Both the position numbers and the translations under genes were made by a program. A model generated the notes under the pieces. The model saw only the letters and a program-made list of their open reading frames with translations. It was not told the DNA's origin and made no database searches. Shown here in pieces: positions 44,462 through 52,419 of a stretch of DNA of 64,000 nucleotides. The DNA comes from JBMNCQ01 sp049366715 (GTDB taxonomy: Bacteria > Bacillota > Peptococcia > Peptococcales > BICA1-8), in NCBI GenBank assembly GCA_049366715.1, contig JBMNCQ010000004.1, positions 1-64,000 of the forward strand. Direction: 5' to 3'. Every line of letters begins with the position of its first letter. The stretch's first letter is position 1.

Positions 44462-45355
44462 TTAATTTCGTTCCATCAGGATTTTAATAGGTTCATATTT
44501 TGTAACCTGTCTGACCGAGATCATACCCGCGATAGAGGCCAATAATATTGCCACACCAAAGATTTCTAACGCCGTAAGCGGGCTGACGGATATTTTGACT
44601 GATGTAAGCGGCTGCGCGGCTACGGCGTTCATAAGCTCCGCCGATTGCCGCCCTGCCAGCAATACGTCCGATATAGGCTGTGAAAGCAGCCACCCTGCAA
44701 TCATCCCGAATAGATAGCAAACGCAGGTTATGGCGATAATTTCCACGCCAAGACCTATCGCCAGCTTTCTTTTTTTCATACCCATCGCCCGCAAAACACC
44801 GATTTCATATTTGCGTTCCCGGACGGCAATGACGGAAAGCAGAACCATAATCGCCGCGCCGAGCGCAAGCACAATCAGCAGGAACGTGAACGAGATGTCC
44901 TGCAAGCCTTCCAGCGGCGTGACCATCCGAGCGTAGGCGTCCCGATCAATATCGACTTGGTAATCGTCGGGCAGACCTTTGCTCCGGACTTCCGCAGCGA
45001 AAACCTCAAGCAGTTCCGGCGATTTCAAATAGAATACCGCATCGACTGCCTCCGAGCTATCGCCCGGCTCACTCACCTCAAAATCCCGCAAATACTCCGA
45101 CTGCGAGAACGCTAAAGCCTGTTCCGCTGTAATACCCGGCAGATTGCTGGGCATACGTTCGGGACTGATACTCACCTCGCTGCCGAAGCGGGCTTTATAC
45201 TCGCTTATAAGAGTGACTGAGGTGTTGTGGATTGAAAGCGCAATCACGGTGGTTGTGATAACGGCAAAAATCATCGCCCCTTGCAAGAAGTTTCGCCCCT
45301 TGTTCTTGCCCAGGTTCAGCAAGGCGTTTTCAATCACATAGAAATACTTTTTCAT
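44462..45355 (-). CDS. FtsX/MacB-type ABC permease, shortened (pair 2)
   Basis: 297-residue permease. The first helix is at about 22-43, then a short outside domain, then three C-terminal helices with VRERKYEIGVLRAMGMKKRKL. Compared with its paralogue at 46051 it lacks roughly 170 residues of the extracellular domain, joining after SQSEYLRDFEV directly to FYLKSPELLEVFAAEVRSKG. The frame is intact, so it may be a functional short form. It pairs with the ATPase at 43704. Confidence 0.85.
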   Translation of the reverse strand: MKKYFYVIENALLNLGKNKGRNFLQGAMIFAVITTTVIALSIHNTSVTLISEYKARFGSEVSISPERMPSNLPGITAEQALAFSQSEYLRDFEVSEPGDSSEAVDAVFYLKSPELLEVFAAEVRSKGLPDDYQVDIDRDAYARMVTPLEGLQDISFTFLLIVLALGAAIMVLLSVIAVRERKYEIGVLRAMGMKKRKLAIGLGVEIIAITCVCYLFGMIAGWLLSQPISDVLLAGRQSAELMNAVAAQPLTSVKISVSPLTALEIFGVAILLASIAGMISVRQVTKYEPIKILMERN

Positions 45356-45359
45356 AGGC

Positions 45360-46037
45360 TCACCCCTCGTTAACCGGAACCGGGCGAAACACGCCCACGT
45401 CCACGCTCCAAATTTCGTCCGCGATGGCGATCACTTCTTTGGAATGTGTGACAATAATCACGCATTTTCCTTCTTCGTGAGCAAGAGAAGCGAAAACTTC
45501 CAAAACTCTATTTGCCGTGTCTTCATCCAAGTTTCCGGTGGGTTCATCAGCGACAATCAGTTCCGGATTATGCGCCAGCGCACGGGCCATGCCGATACGC
45601 TGTTGCTCGCCGCCGGATAATTTGAGTATTTTACGATTCGCTTTTTCCGGAGAAATGCCCACCTTTTCCAGCAACTCAAGCGCCCGGGCCTTTTTATTTA
45701 TGCCTTTGACGCCGCTTATGTGCATGGATAACAGGATATTGTCAAGAGCGGTGGCGTTGGTGAGAAGATTAAAGCCTTGAAAGATAATTCCCGCTTTCCG
45801 GGCGCGGTAATGGTTACGGTTGATTTCAGCCAAACTCACTCCATCGTAGACGATATGCCCGGTGGTGGCAACGTCCAGCCCCGCGAGCAGATTCAGCAGA
45901 GTGGATTTGCCCGCACCTGACTTGCCGATGATGGTGTAAACTTTTCCGGGTTCAAAGCTCAGGCTGACATCCCTGATAGCGAGTCTTTCGCTGCCTTCAT
46001 ACTGATAGGAAACATTTTGCAAAGTAAGTGTACTCAT
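45360..46037 (-). CDS. MacB/LolD-type ABC transporter ATPase (pair 1)
   Basis: 225-residue ATPase with Walker A GKSGAGKST, signature LSGGEQQRIGMARAL, Walker B LIVADEPTGNLD and the switch His in IIVTHSKE. It lies between the two permease genes, with a 13-bp gap to the long permease and a 4-bp gap to the short one. It likely energises the long permease at 46051 in removing or sensing envelope-active compounds. Confidence 0.92.
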   Translation of the reverse strand: MSTLTLQNVSYQYEGSERLAIRDVSLSFEPGKVYTIIGKSGAGKSTLLNLLAGLDVATTGHIVYDGVSLAEINRNHYRARKAGIIFQGFNLLTNATALDNILLSMHISGVKGINKKARALELLEKVGISPEKANRKILKLSGGEQQRIGMARALAHNPELIVADEPTGNLDEDTANRVLEVFASLAHEEGKCVIIVTHSKEVIAIADEIWSVDVGVFRPVPVNEG

Positions 46038-46050
46038 ATTCCCGATCCTC

Positions 46051-47460
46051 CTAATTCCGTTCCCTGAGAATTTTCAGGGGTTCATATCTCGTTATCACCG
46101 CAATCCCAATTACTCCGGACAGACCTGCCAGTGCGAGAGCGATAAGGGTGATTTGGATAACGGTATGTGCATCAAGCGCAACCTGGATTTCGCTGACAGG
46201 TGTGTATCCGTTAAGTCCGTTCACAAACTCCGTTTTACCTGCCATAACCAAAAATTGGAGATTTTCGGAATCGGCTTTTGTCTTTACGGCGGCAACCTCC
46301 ACCTGACCGGAAAGGATACTGTCGGCTATGGGCTGTGAGGCGACGCTGCCTATTCCAAGCCCTATTATCAGGCACATCAGGCTGATTATAACAGCCTCTG
46401 ACAATATGCCAACGGCTATTTTGGCTTTTTCCATGCCCATTGCCCGTAGGACGCCGACTTCGTACTTCCTCTCGCGGACAGCGATAAAGGCAAGCAAAAC
46501 AAGGACGATCGCGCCGAGTATCAAGATAACAGCCATAAAGGTCGAGGTAATACCTGCCATGCTTTTCAGCGGACCAGTAATACCGTCGAGTTCCCTTTGG
46601 TTGATGGATACGCTGTAATCATCCGGCAACCCTTTTGCACGAACCTCTGCCTCAAATTCGGAAATATCATCAGGGTTTTTCAAATAGTATTCAGCATTGA
46701 TTTGTATTCCTTCGTCAGTTTCGAATCCCTTGGACATTACCGTTTCAAAACTTGTGATGATTTCGTTGCGCCGATTGAAAACGAAGAATTTTGCTTCTTC
46801 ATACGCGGGGCCCGGATAAGCCGCTGTTTCATCAGAGTATATACCAACTACAACAAGGCCAAAGTCTTTTACGGGTTCAAATACGCTCCGCGTGGAAATC
46901 GTATCGCCAACAGAAATGCCGTTCAGTTCAGCAAGGTCGGAACTGATGATACATTCGTCCAGCCCGCTGTACATTCTGCCGCCGGGCAGAATCTTTCTGC
47001 CGCCATCCACGCTGAAATCCGTAAGCGTATCAGGATCGGAATTTCCAATCAGTACCATAGTTCCGGCTTTTCTCACTTCCCCGGTTCCGTCGTTGCTTTC
47101 CCATACACCTTGCGCCATGCTGTCGTCATCGACAGCGAATGTAGTCGCGCTATACAAATAGAGTTGTGCGCTCAAGATGCTTTTGCTCAAGTAGTCAGAC
47201 TGCGCGTATGAGAAAAAATCGTCAATGCCAGCCTCCGGCATTTCCATCTTCCCGGAGCGACCGTGTTCCTGCAAATCTATGGCGATATTCACCTTTGAGC
47301 CGATTCGCAGCCGCGTGTCCTCAATGATTTTGGACGAGGCGTTGCCGATGGTCAGCGTGACCACCGTAGAGACGATGATTGCCAGCGTTACAGCAGCAAT
47401 CAGGATGTTCCGCCCTTTGTTGCGGAGCAGATTCTTCATTGCGTTTATCAGAATATACAT
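46051..47460 (-). CDS. FtsX/MacB-type ABC permease, full length (pair 1)
   Basis: 469-residue permease. The start at 47460 is chosen because GGGAGGAA precedes it; the longer frame to 47550 would overlap the promoter. It has an N-terminal helix (about 16-37), a large extracellular MacB-type domain of about 270 residues with ILPGGRMYSGLDECIISS, and three C-terminal helices with VRERKYEVGVLRAMGMEKAKI. It is probably a mechanotransmission-type transporter acting at the outer face. It has its own promoter with paired CTACAG repeats. Confidence 0.9.
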   Translation of the reverse strand: MYILINAMKNLLRNKGRNILIAAVTLAIIVSTVVTLTIGNASSKIIEDTRLRIGSKVNIAIDLQEHGRSGKMEMPEAGIDDFFSYAQSDYLSKSILSAQLYLYSATTFAVDDDSMAQGVWESNDGTGEVRKAGTMVLIGNSDPDTLTDFSVDGGRKILPGGRMYSGLDECIISSDLAELNGISVGDTISTRSVFEPVKDFGLVVVGIYSDETAAYPGPAYEEAKFFVFNRRNEIITSFETVMSKGFETDEGIQINAEYYLKNPDDISEFEAEVRAKGLPDDYSVSINQRELDGITGPLKSMAGITSTFMAVILILGAIVLVLLAFIAVRERKYEVGVLRAMGMEKAKIAVGILSEAVIISLMCLIIGLGIGSVASQPIADSILSGQVEVAAVKTKADSENLQFLVMAGKTEFVNGLNGYTPVSEIQVALDAHTVIQITLIALALAGLSGVIGIAVITRYEPLKILRERN

Positions 47461-47506
47461 TCGGTTTCCTCCCAATGAATCGGTATTCGTGTTCACTATG
47501 GTTCTC

Positions 47507-47539
47507 ATTATGGCAAGGCAATCTGTAGTTTGTCTGTAG
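47507..47539 (-). promoter_or_regulatory. Promoter with two CTACAG operator repeats (ABC genes)
   Basis: Plus-strand CTGTAG hexamers at 47523 and 47534 (11-bp period). On the minus strand they are followed by ATTGCCT, TGC and the -10 CATAAT (47507-47512). The layout is identical to the sites at 42428 and 50173. Confidence 0.85.
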
Positions 47540-47550
47540 CGACGAAACAA

Positions 47551-47583
47551 ATAAAAGACCGGCAGGGATAATCCTGTCGGCCA
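47551..47583 (-). terminator. Terminator after the vanZ-like gene
   Basis: GGCCGACAGGA / TCCCTGCCGGTC stem (about 47557-47568 / 47572-47583) followed by TTTTATTTG on the minus strand, 21 bp beyond the VanZ stop. Confidence 0.8.
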
Positions 47584-47603
47584 AGTGATACAATATGTCG
47601 AAC

Positions 47604-48134
47604 TTAATGCAACTGCCTCATAACAAAATGACTGAGGTAAAATAGATAGGCAAAGCGCAATACTACATAAACAGTTACTGCCAAGGCAAATACATTTACA
47701 ACCTTAACAGTCCTGTTTTTAAAAATCTTGGACAATAGAACATAAATGCCAATGCCGATTACCCCTCCAAGCATGTTGTCAAGTACATCTGTAATATCAC
47801 TTCTTCCTATTGCGAAAACGAATTGTATAGCTTCAAACGCTATAGTTAAGCAGATAATTGGAAGGACTTTTTTCATAAAAGACCGTTCACTTTTCAACAT
47901 ACAGATATAGATACCGAGCGGTATAAAAAGAAGTATATTATCAATAATTTCATGTAAGATTATAACTCCATTTTCATCGAAAGATCCTTGAAACGGAATC
48001 GGGTTGATTACTCGTATCCCATCAGATAATTTTTCGGAATAAAATGGTAGTTTGAAAAGAATAACTCCTGTCAGTAGCAACATATATACAACGAACAATA
48101 TGATTGTAAGGGTGTTTCGCTTTTCCGATTTCAA
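47604..48134 (-). CDS. VanZ-family membrane protein
   Basis: 176-residue protein with about five hydrophobic helices. The VanZ core is NIPFQGSFDENG-like (here PIPFQGSFDE) before the second helix, IDNILLFIPLGIYI, and FEAIQFVFAIGRSDITDVLDNMLGG. VanZ-like proteins give low-level glycopeptide/lipoglycopeptide tolerance or anchor envelope stress responses by an unclear mechanism. It is third gene of the regulator-kinase-vanZ transcript (23 bp after the kinase). No vanHAX genes are present, so this is not a vancomycin-resistance operon. Confidence 0.85.
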   Translation of the reverse strand: MKSEKRNTLTIILFVVYMLLLTGVILFKLPFYSEKLSDGIRVINPIPFQGSFDENGVIILHEIIDNILLFIPLGIYICMLKSERSFMKKVLPIICLTIAFEAIQFVFAIGRSDITDVLDNMLGGVIGIGIYVLLSKIFKNRTVKVVNVFALAVTVYVVLRFAYLFYLSHFVMRQLH

Positions 48135-48157
48135 TATCTCTTTCTCCTTATAGCCAT

Positions 48158-49492
48158 TTATGCCTTTGGCAAGTCCATCCAGAACAAAACACCGTCCGAG
48201 GCGTTTTCCAAAGCGAAATCAATTTTCATAGATTCCAGCGTCTTTCGCACAATGGTCAGCCCCAAGCCGCTTCGTCCGTTTTTCCGGCTTCGTGCTTGAT
48301 CCATGCGGTAGAACGGGTCAAACAGCTTTGGCAGAATAGCATCGTCAATCCTTGCTCCTGTGTTCAACACGCAAAGGCGGTGTTGTTGGGCCGTAGGCTC
48401 GCTCCATATCCGAATCTCGCCGCCTTGGGGAGTATTCTGTACCGCATTCAATATGACGTTGGAAAGTGCCTTTTGGAGCATTTGGGGGTCGGCAAGACAG
48501 CTTTGCCCGTCAGGAATATCCGTGACAATACGCTGGCCGTTTGCCTCAGATAAGGTCTGAAAGTCAGGCAGTATATCAGCGACTGTATGCCTTATGTCCA
48601 GTTTTTCCAAAGCGGGTATAATCCTCCCGTCGTTTAAGCTGACAATCTCCAGTATCTCGGATATCATCTTGCTCAGCGCGTCCATCATCTTCACGCATTC
48701 GCGCAGGTATTTGGGGTGGTCTTTGTAATCGCCCACGTTTTCGAGCATTCCCTCCAGCAGTACACTGGCAGCAGAAATAGGCGTTTTCAGTTCGTGGGAA
48801 GCCGCCGAAAAGAAATACCTCTGCGATTCCTCCAATTCGCGTTCCCGCAGGATTTCGTCCTCCAATTTGGTGATGGTTTCCTTCAGCTTGACGTACATAG
48901 AATAAACGTCGCGGGCTAATGTGCCAAGTTCATCTTTACGCGCCAACGGCGGCGGAACTTCTTCGAGATTGGCCATCTTTCCGGCGCCGTCCGCGAGGCA
49001 CTTGATTGGTTTGGTCATCTGCCGCGCAAAGACAAAAGCACAAATGAGGCAGAGCGCAAGCATTACGGCAAACACGGCGACTCCACGAATGAATAACTCA
49101 CGATAAAACGATTCTAAGCCCGTCATGCTTTGGGTAATAATGGACAAGCTGTTATCTTCATGCACAACATAATAAAAATCGCCGTTAAAATTGTTCGACG
49201 TGTCGGCATTCGGAGTGGCATATATTGAGTTGCCATCTTTATCAACAATATTGAACTCAAAAGACTGATTGTTTTCATAAAAGCGCCGCGCCAATTCAGC
49301 AACGTCGCTGTTGTTATTTCCTTGAATCCGTTCCACCAAAGGCTGATATGAAGCTATTATTTGCTGAGCCTGTGTTGTTCTGTAGAATGACATAAACTGT
49401 TGCGAAAATAGTGCCGCCGTCACGCCGACAAGCAGCAATATAGAGATTATTGTATAAGTAAATACCTTAATAAAAATCCCGCGATTTTTCAT
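48158..49492 (-). CDS. Two-component sensor histidine kinase
   Basis: 444-residue kinase. One membrane helix lies near residues 10-30, then an extracellular domain of about 100 residues, a second helix near 135-158 and a HAMP region. The H-box is SAASHELKTPI (phospho-His about residue 241). The N-box is LSNVILNAVQNTP and the G-box GRSGLGLTIVRKTLE. It overlaps the regulator gene by one base. It probably detects an envelope-active compound and phosphorylates the regulator at 49492, controlling the three CTACAG promoters. Confidence 0.93.
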   Translation of the reverse strand: MKNRGIFIKVFTYTIISILLLVGVTAALFSQQFMSFYRTTQAQQIIASYQPLVERIQGNNNSDVAELARRFYENNQSFEFNIVDKDGNSIYATPNADTSNNFNGDFYYVVHEDNSLSIITQSMTGLESFYRELFIRGVAVFAVMLALCLICAFVFARQMTKPIKCLADGAGKMANLEEVPPPLARKDELGTLARDVYSMYVKLKETITKLEDEILRERELEESQRYFFSAASHELKTPISAASVLLEGMLENVGDYKDHPKYLRECVKMMDALSKMISEILEIVSLNDGRIIPALEKLDIRHTVADILPDFQTLSEANGQRIVTDIPDGQSCLADPQMLQKALSNVILNAVQNTPQGGEIRIWSEPTAQQHRLCVLNTGARIDDAILPKLFDPFYRMDQARSRKNGRSGLGLTIVRKTLESMKIDFALENASDGVLFWMDLPKA

Positions 49493-50154
49493 TAGGATTC
49501 TTCCTCCAATCGGTAGCCCACTCCCCGTACTGTTTTGATGATATTTCCCGGCAGTTTCGCCCGCAGATTCTTGATATGGGTATGCACGGTGCTGCCGTCT
49601 CCGTCAAAATTATAGCCCCAAACGCGGGATAGAATAATTTCATGAGATAGCGTCCTGCCCCTGTTCTGAACCAACAGCATTAGGATTTCAAACTCTTTGA
49701 GAGTCAAAACAATTTCCTCGCTATTATAGGTAACTTTGAAATCTTCCGGCAGGAGCGTCAGTTTGCCGCAACGGACTTCCTTTGCCAATGCGCCGCTTCG
49801 CCGGAGCAAGGCTTCCACTCGTTTCAGCAGAAGCTGAATCTTGAACGGCTTTGTCACATAATCATCCGCTTCCGCGTCGAACGCCTTGATTTGATTCTTC
49901 TCATCGGAAAGCGCTGTCATCATCAGAATGGGGGTGTCGTTTATTTTGCGAAAGTCCCGCAAAAGCTCATGACCGTTCATTCCCGGCAGCAGGATGTCGA
50001 GAATGACAAGCTGGTAGGTGTTGTCGTAAAACTTGGTGTGCGCTTCGTCTCCGTCCAAGCAGGCATCCACCTTATATCCCACCTCTGATAAAAAGGCTTT
50101 GACTGTATTGCAGATATGCTCATCGTCCTCGACAAGCAAGATTCGTATAGACAT
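49492..50154 (-). CDS. OmpR-family response regulator
   Basis: 220-residue regulator. The start at 50154 is chosen over 50187 because GGAGGGG lies before it. The receiver has the acidic pair in LLVEDDEHICNT, phospho-Asp in LVILDILLPGMNG and Lys in DDYVTKPFK. The C-terminal winged helix shows LTLKEFEILMLLVQNRGRTLS and IKNLRAKLPGNIIKTVRGVGYRLE. OmpR dimers bind direct repeats with a period near one DNA turn, matching the 11-bp CTACAG repeats here. Confidence 0.94.
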   Translation of the reverse strand: MSIRILLVEDDEHICNTVKAFLSEVGYKVDACLDGDEAHTKFYDNTYQLVILDILLPGMNGHELLRDFRKINDTPILMMTALSDEKNQIKAFDAEADDYVTKPFKIQLLLKRVEALLRRSGALAKEVRCGKLTLLPEDFKVTYNSEEIVLTLKEFEILMLLVQNRGRTLSHEIILSRVWGYNFDGDGSTVHTHIKNLRAKLPGNIIKTVRGVGYRLEEES

Positions 50155-50172
50155 AAATACCCCTCCGCAAAA

Positions 50173-50205
50173 AGGATAACACGGCAATCTGTATTTTTCC
50201 TGTAG
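50173..50205 (-). promoter_or_regulatory. Promoter with two CTACAG operator repeats (regulator gene)
   Basis: Plus-strand CTGTAT at 50189 and CTGTAG at 50200 (11-bp period). On the minus strand they are followed by ATTGCCG, TGT and the -10 TATCCT (50173-50178). It lies 19-51 bp upstream of the regulator start and implies autoregulation. Confidence 0.8.
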
Positions 50206-50207
50206 TC

Positions 50208-50390
50208 CTAAGATTTTTTCCGTTCGGGTTTCAGTCGTCCGTCAGCGGGTTTCCCGGCGTTTTTGGGGATAGCCCATACACGGCTAAATCGTATCACGCC
50301 GGGTATGCGGCCTTCCTCACATAGTTTTTGTACGCGACGCTTTGAGATATTCCATTTTGTCGCTGCTTCTTTTATTGAAATATAATCCAT
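50208..50390 (-). CDS. Small excisionase-type helix-turn-helix protein
   Basis: 60-residue MerR/excisionase-like DNA-binding protein: ISIKEAATKWNISKRRVQKLCEEGRIPG is the winged-helix core, followed by a basic tail. GGAGGGA precedes the ATG. Such proteins are frequent next to vanRS-like genes of Tn1549-type elements. It ends two bases before the operator block of the regulator gene and may be transcribed into it. Confidence 0.75.
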   Translation of the reverse strand: MDYISIKEAATKWNISKRRVQKLCEEGRIPGVIRFSRVWAIPKNAGKPADGRLKPERKKS

Positions 50391-50812
50391 AAAATCCCTC
50401 CTGATAGTCCGCTCTATTATATACGCTTAAACGAATAAAATCAAACTGACAACCCCTTTTAATTTAGGGAAAAGTAGCTTTAGAGCTTGCTTTCACACCA
50501 TGAATATGTAAGCTGTGAGCCACAGAATTGAAACACAATTTTAGAGAGCCGGTCTGCTCTTTTTTGTTACATGACAAGGAATGCCCAAACCAATTTACCA
50601 TGCCGCCGTATACCAGCCGAAAAAAAGATGATTTTGTATTGTGCCGGCAGTCTCTTTTCGGCCTGTCCGTTGTCGAAGGCAAGGCGTCTTACGTTGCAGC
50701 AAGCACTGAATTTGGATAGCCAAATTCGCTTGTCAGGGGAAATCCCCTGAAACCCCTATCCCAATGAAACGGATATCAAAGAGGTTATCCGACAGGCAAA
50801 GGAGAGTAATCC
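50391..50812. other. Element spacer with two adjacent palindromes; possible oriT remnant
   Basis: There is no convincing gene here; short frames on both strands lack ribosome sites. GAATTTGG-atag-CCAAATTC (50708-50727) and CAGGGGA-AA-TCCCCTG (50734-50749) are perfect, adjacent inverted repeats. In related elements this position precedes mobilisation genes, so a transfer-origin remnant is possible but unproven. Confidence 0.45.
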
Positions 50813-50986
50813 ATGAGTAAAAACAGCGAAAAAACGCCATTGACCAGCAAAGCGCCTAAACTTGATTTTGAACGGAAAATCGGCGGCACCATCTATGAGG
50901 TGGTATCCCGCTTTGAAAAGGACGCAAAGGAGGATATGACCATCAAGGTCAAACGGCTGACCCTCAAGGAAAAGCCCAATGAGTAA
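50813..50986 (+). CDS. TnpW-like transposon protein
   Basis: 57-residue protein. The ATG at 50813 follows AAAGGAGA. Its core FERKIGGTIYEVVSRFEKDA resembles the FERRIGSTTYLV-type core of TnpW proteins of Tn4451-like elements, and the C terminus is short and basic. Function unknown. It lies 97 bp before the recombinase remnant on the same strand. Confidence 0.75.
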   Translation: MSKNSEKTPLTSKAPKLDFERKIGGTIYEVVSRFEKDAKEDMTIKVKRLTLKEKPNE

Positions 50987-51083
50987 ATTTAGTTTAACAC
51001 TTTAAAGCGCGACTTCGGAAAACGGGTATGGCATCATGAGCTCATACAATATCCGTTTGTCCGACTGTCCGGAAGGAGGCATT

Positions 51084-52315
51084 ATGCAGAGACAGTCAGA
51101 CATGGTTACCGCCTTGTATTGCCGTTTGTCGCGTGATGACGAGCTTCAGGGCGACAGCAACAGCATTACCGGAAAAACCCCGTGAGTCCTAAGCAATGGC
51201 TCGTGGACGAGGAAGACGCCCGAGTGGTACAAAGGATTTTCGACCTGTGCGTCGCGGGCTTAGGCCCTACGCAGATTGCCCGGCGCCTGACAAGGGACGG
51301 TATCCTTACCCCCACCGCTTATTTACAGAAACAGGGGTGGAAGACGGCCAATCCCGTTCCCGCCGATCCTTGCCGGTGGGTCACTGAAACAATTAAGTCG
51401 ATTCTGGAGCGGATGGAATACCTGGGACATACGGTGAATTTCAAAACCTGCCGGAAGTCCTACAAGAGTAAAAAGAAGCTGGAAAATCCGCTGGAAGACC
51501 GCCGCGTGTTTGAAAATACCCATCCGGCCATTATCGAACAAGCCCAATGAGACAGGGTGCAGGAGCTACGGAAGAACAAGCGCAGATCGACCAAAACAGG
51601 CAGGACGAGCATGTTTTCAGGCTTGCTCTACTGCGCGGACTGCGGGGCAAAGCTCTACTACTGCACCGCCAACGGCTTTGAGGAACGGCAGAACCATTTT
51701 GTATGCTCCAACTACAAAAGCAACACGGGCACCTGCTCCGTCCACTTCATCCGGGAGGTTGTGCCGTACACTTTGGTGCTGGAACATGTGCGGGGTGTCG
51801 TCCGGTATGTGCGGCAGTTTGAAGAGGTGTTTGTCAAACAAGTGAGCCGGAAATCCGCCGAGGAACAGAAAGCAGCTCTTGCCTGTAAGCGGAAGGCGCT
51901 GCAAAAGGCACAGGAACGCACGGAGGAAATCGACCGGCTTTTCAAGCGTATTTACGAGGATAGCGCGACAGGGCGTTTATCCGAGGAACACTATGAAAAG
52001 CTGTCGGCGGACTTTGAGGCCGAGCAAAAGGATTTACAGAACAGGATTGCTGATTTACAAACAGAACTGACCGCAGAGGAACAGCAGGTTGAGGATACGG
52101 GACAATTCCTTGCGACGGTCAGGAAATACACGGGCATACAGGAGTTTACGCCGACAATTCTCAACGAGTTTATTTCAAAAATCATCATCCACGCGCCCGA
52201 CAAGAGCAGCAGGAAGCGGAAGCAAAAGGTGGAAATTGTCTACAACGGCGTTGGTATCCTGGAGATCCCCGAACTAACCAATGAAATGTTACGCAGAAAC
52301 AGAGAAACGGCATAG
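51084..52315 (+). pseudogene. Large serine recombinase (TnpX/Tn1549-type), deleted and interrupted
   Basis: GGAAGGAGG precedes ATG 51084, and the first 31 codons read VTALYCRLSRDDELQGDSNSI, the start of the resolvase domain with its catalytic-type Ser. The rest of the catalytic domain is missing: after about 51175 the sequence jumps to the recombinase domain (PKQWLVDEEDARVVQRIF) in another frame. At 51548-51550 a TGA interrupts EQAQ/DRVQELRKN, where relatives carry Trp. The zinc-ribbon (LYCADCGAKL, then CSNYKSNTGTC) and coiled coil up to 52315 are intact. It is inactive. Confidence 0.88.
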
Positions 52316-52419
52316 CCTTCCGGCCACACCGTTCCCTGTTCATTATACTTCCTTATTGACGCCCGCCATTCCAAGCTCCTTCCTTTTTCCACCGAAGATT
52401 ATCTCTTTGCAATGATCTT

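Larger units (their letters stand above)
39660..52371. mobile_element. Decaying Tn4451/Tn1549-like integrated element (approximate bounds)
   Basis: This 12.7-kb block carries tnpV, tnpW and large serine recombinase remnants, a group IIC intron fragment, and a two-component/ABC/VanZ/carboxypeptidase cargo. It is more GC-rich than both flanks, where AT-rich spacers resume. Several genes have frameshifts, a nonsense codon or deletions. CGCCATTC occurs near both edges (39662 and 52364) but is too short to be called an attachment repeat. The bounds are estimates; neither transfer genes nor a complete recombinase remain. Confidence 0.7.

Noticed and set aside
46597..47211. 204-residue rightward frame
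   Set aside because: Antisense to the full-length MacB-type permease; no ribosome site or domain.
41276..50187. VanZ, regulator/kinase and D,D-carboxypeptidase taken as a vancomycin-resistance operon
   Set aside because: There is no ligase, dehydrogenase or D,D-dipeptidase gene (vanH, vanA/B, vanX); the module is better described as envelope-stress or peptide defence.
50464..50719. Overlapping short frames on both strands in the element spacer
   Set aside because: Neither has a start signal; the region reads as non-coding element DNA.
39662..52371. CGCCATTC near both ends of the element considered as an attachment duplication
   Set aside because: Only eight bases match and flanking bases differ; chance cannot be excluded.
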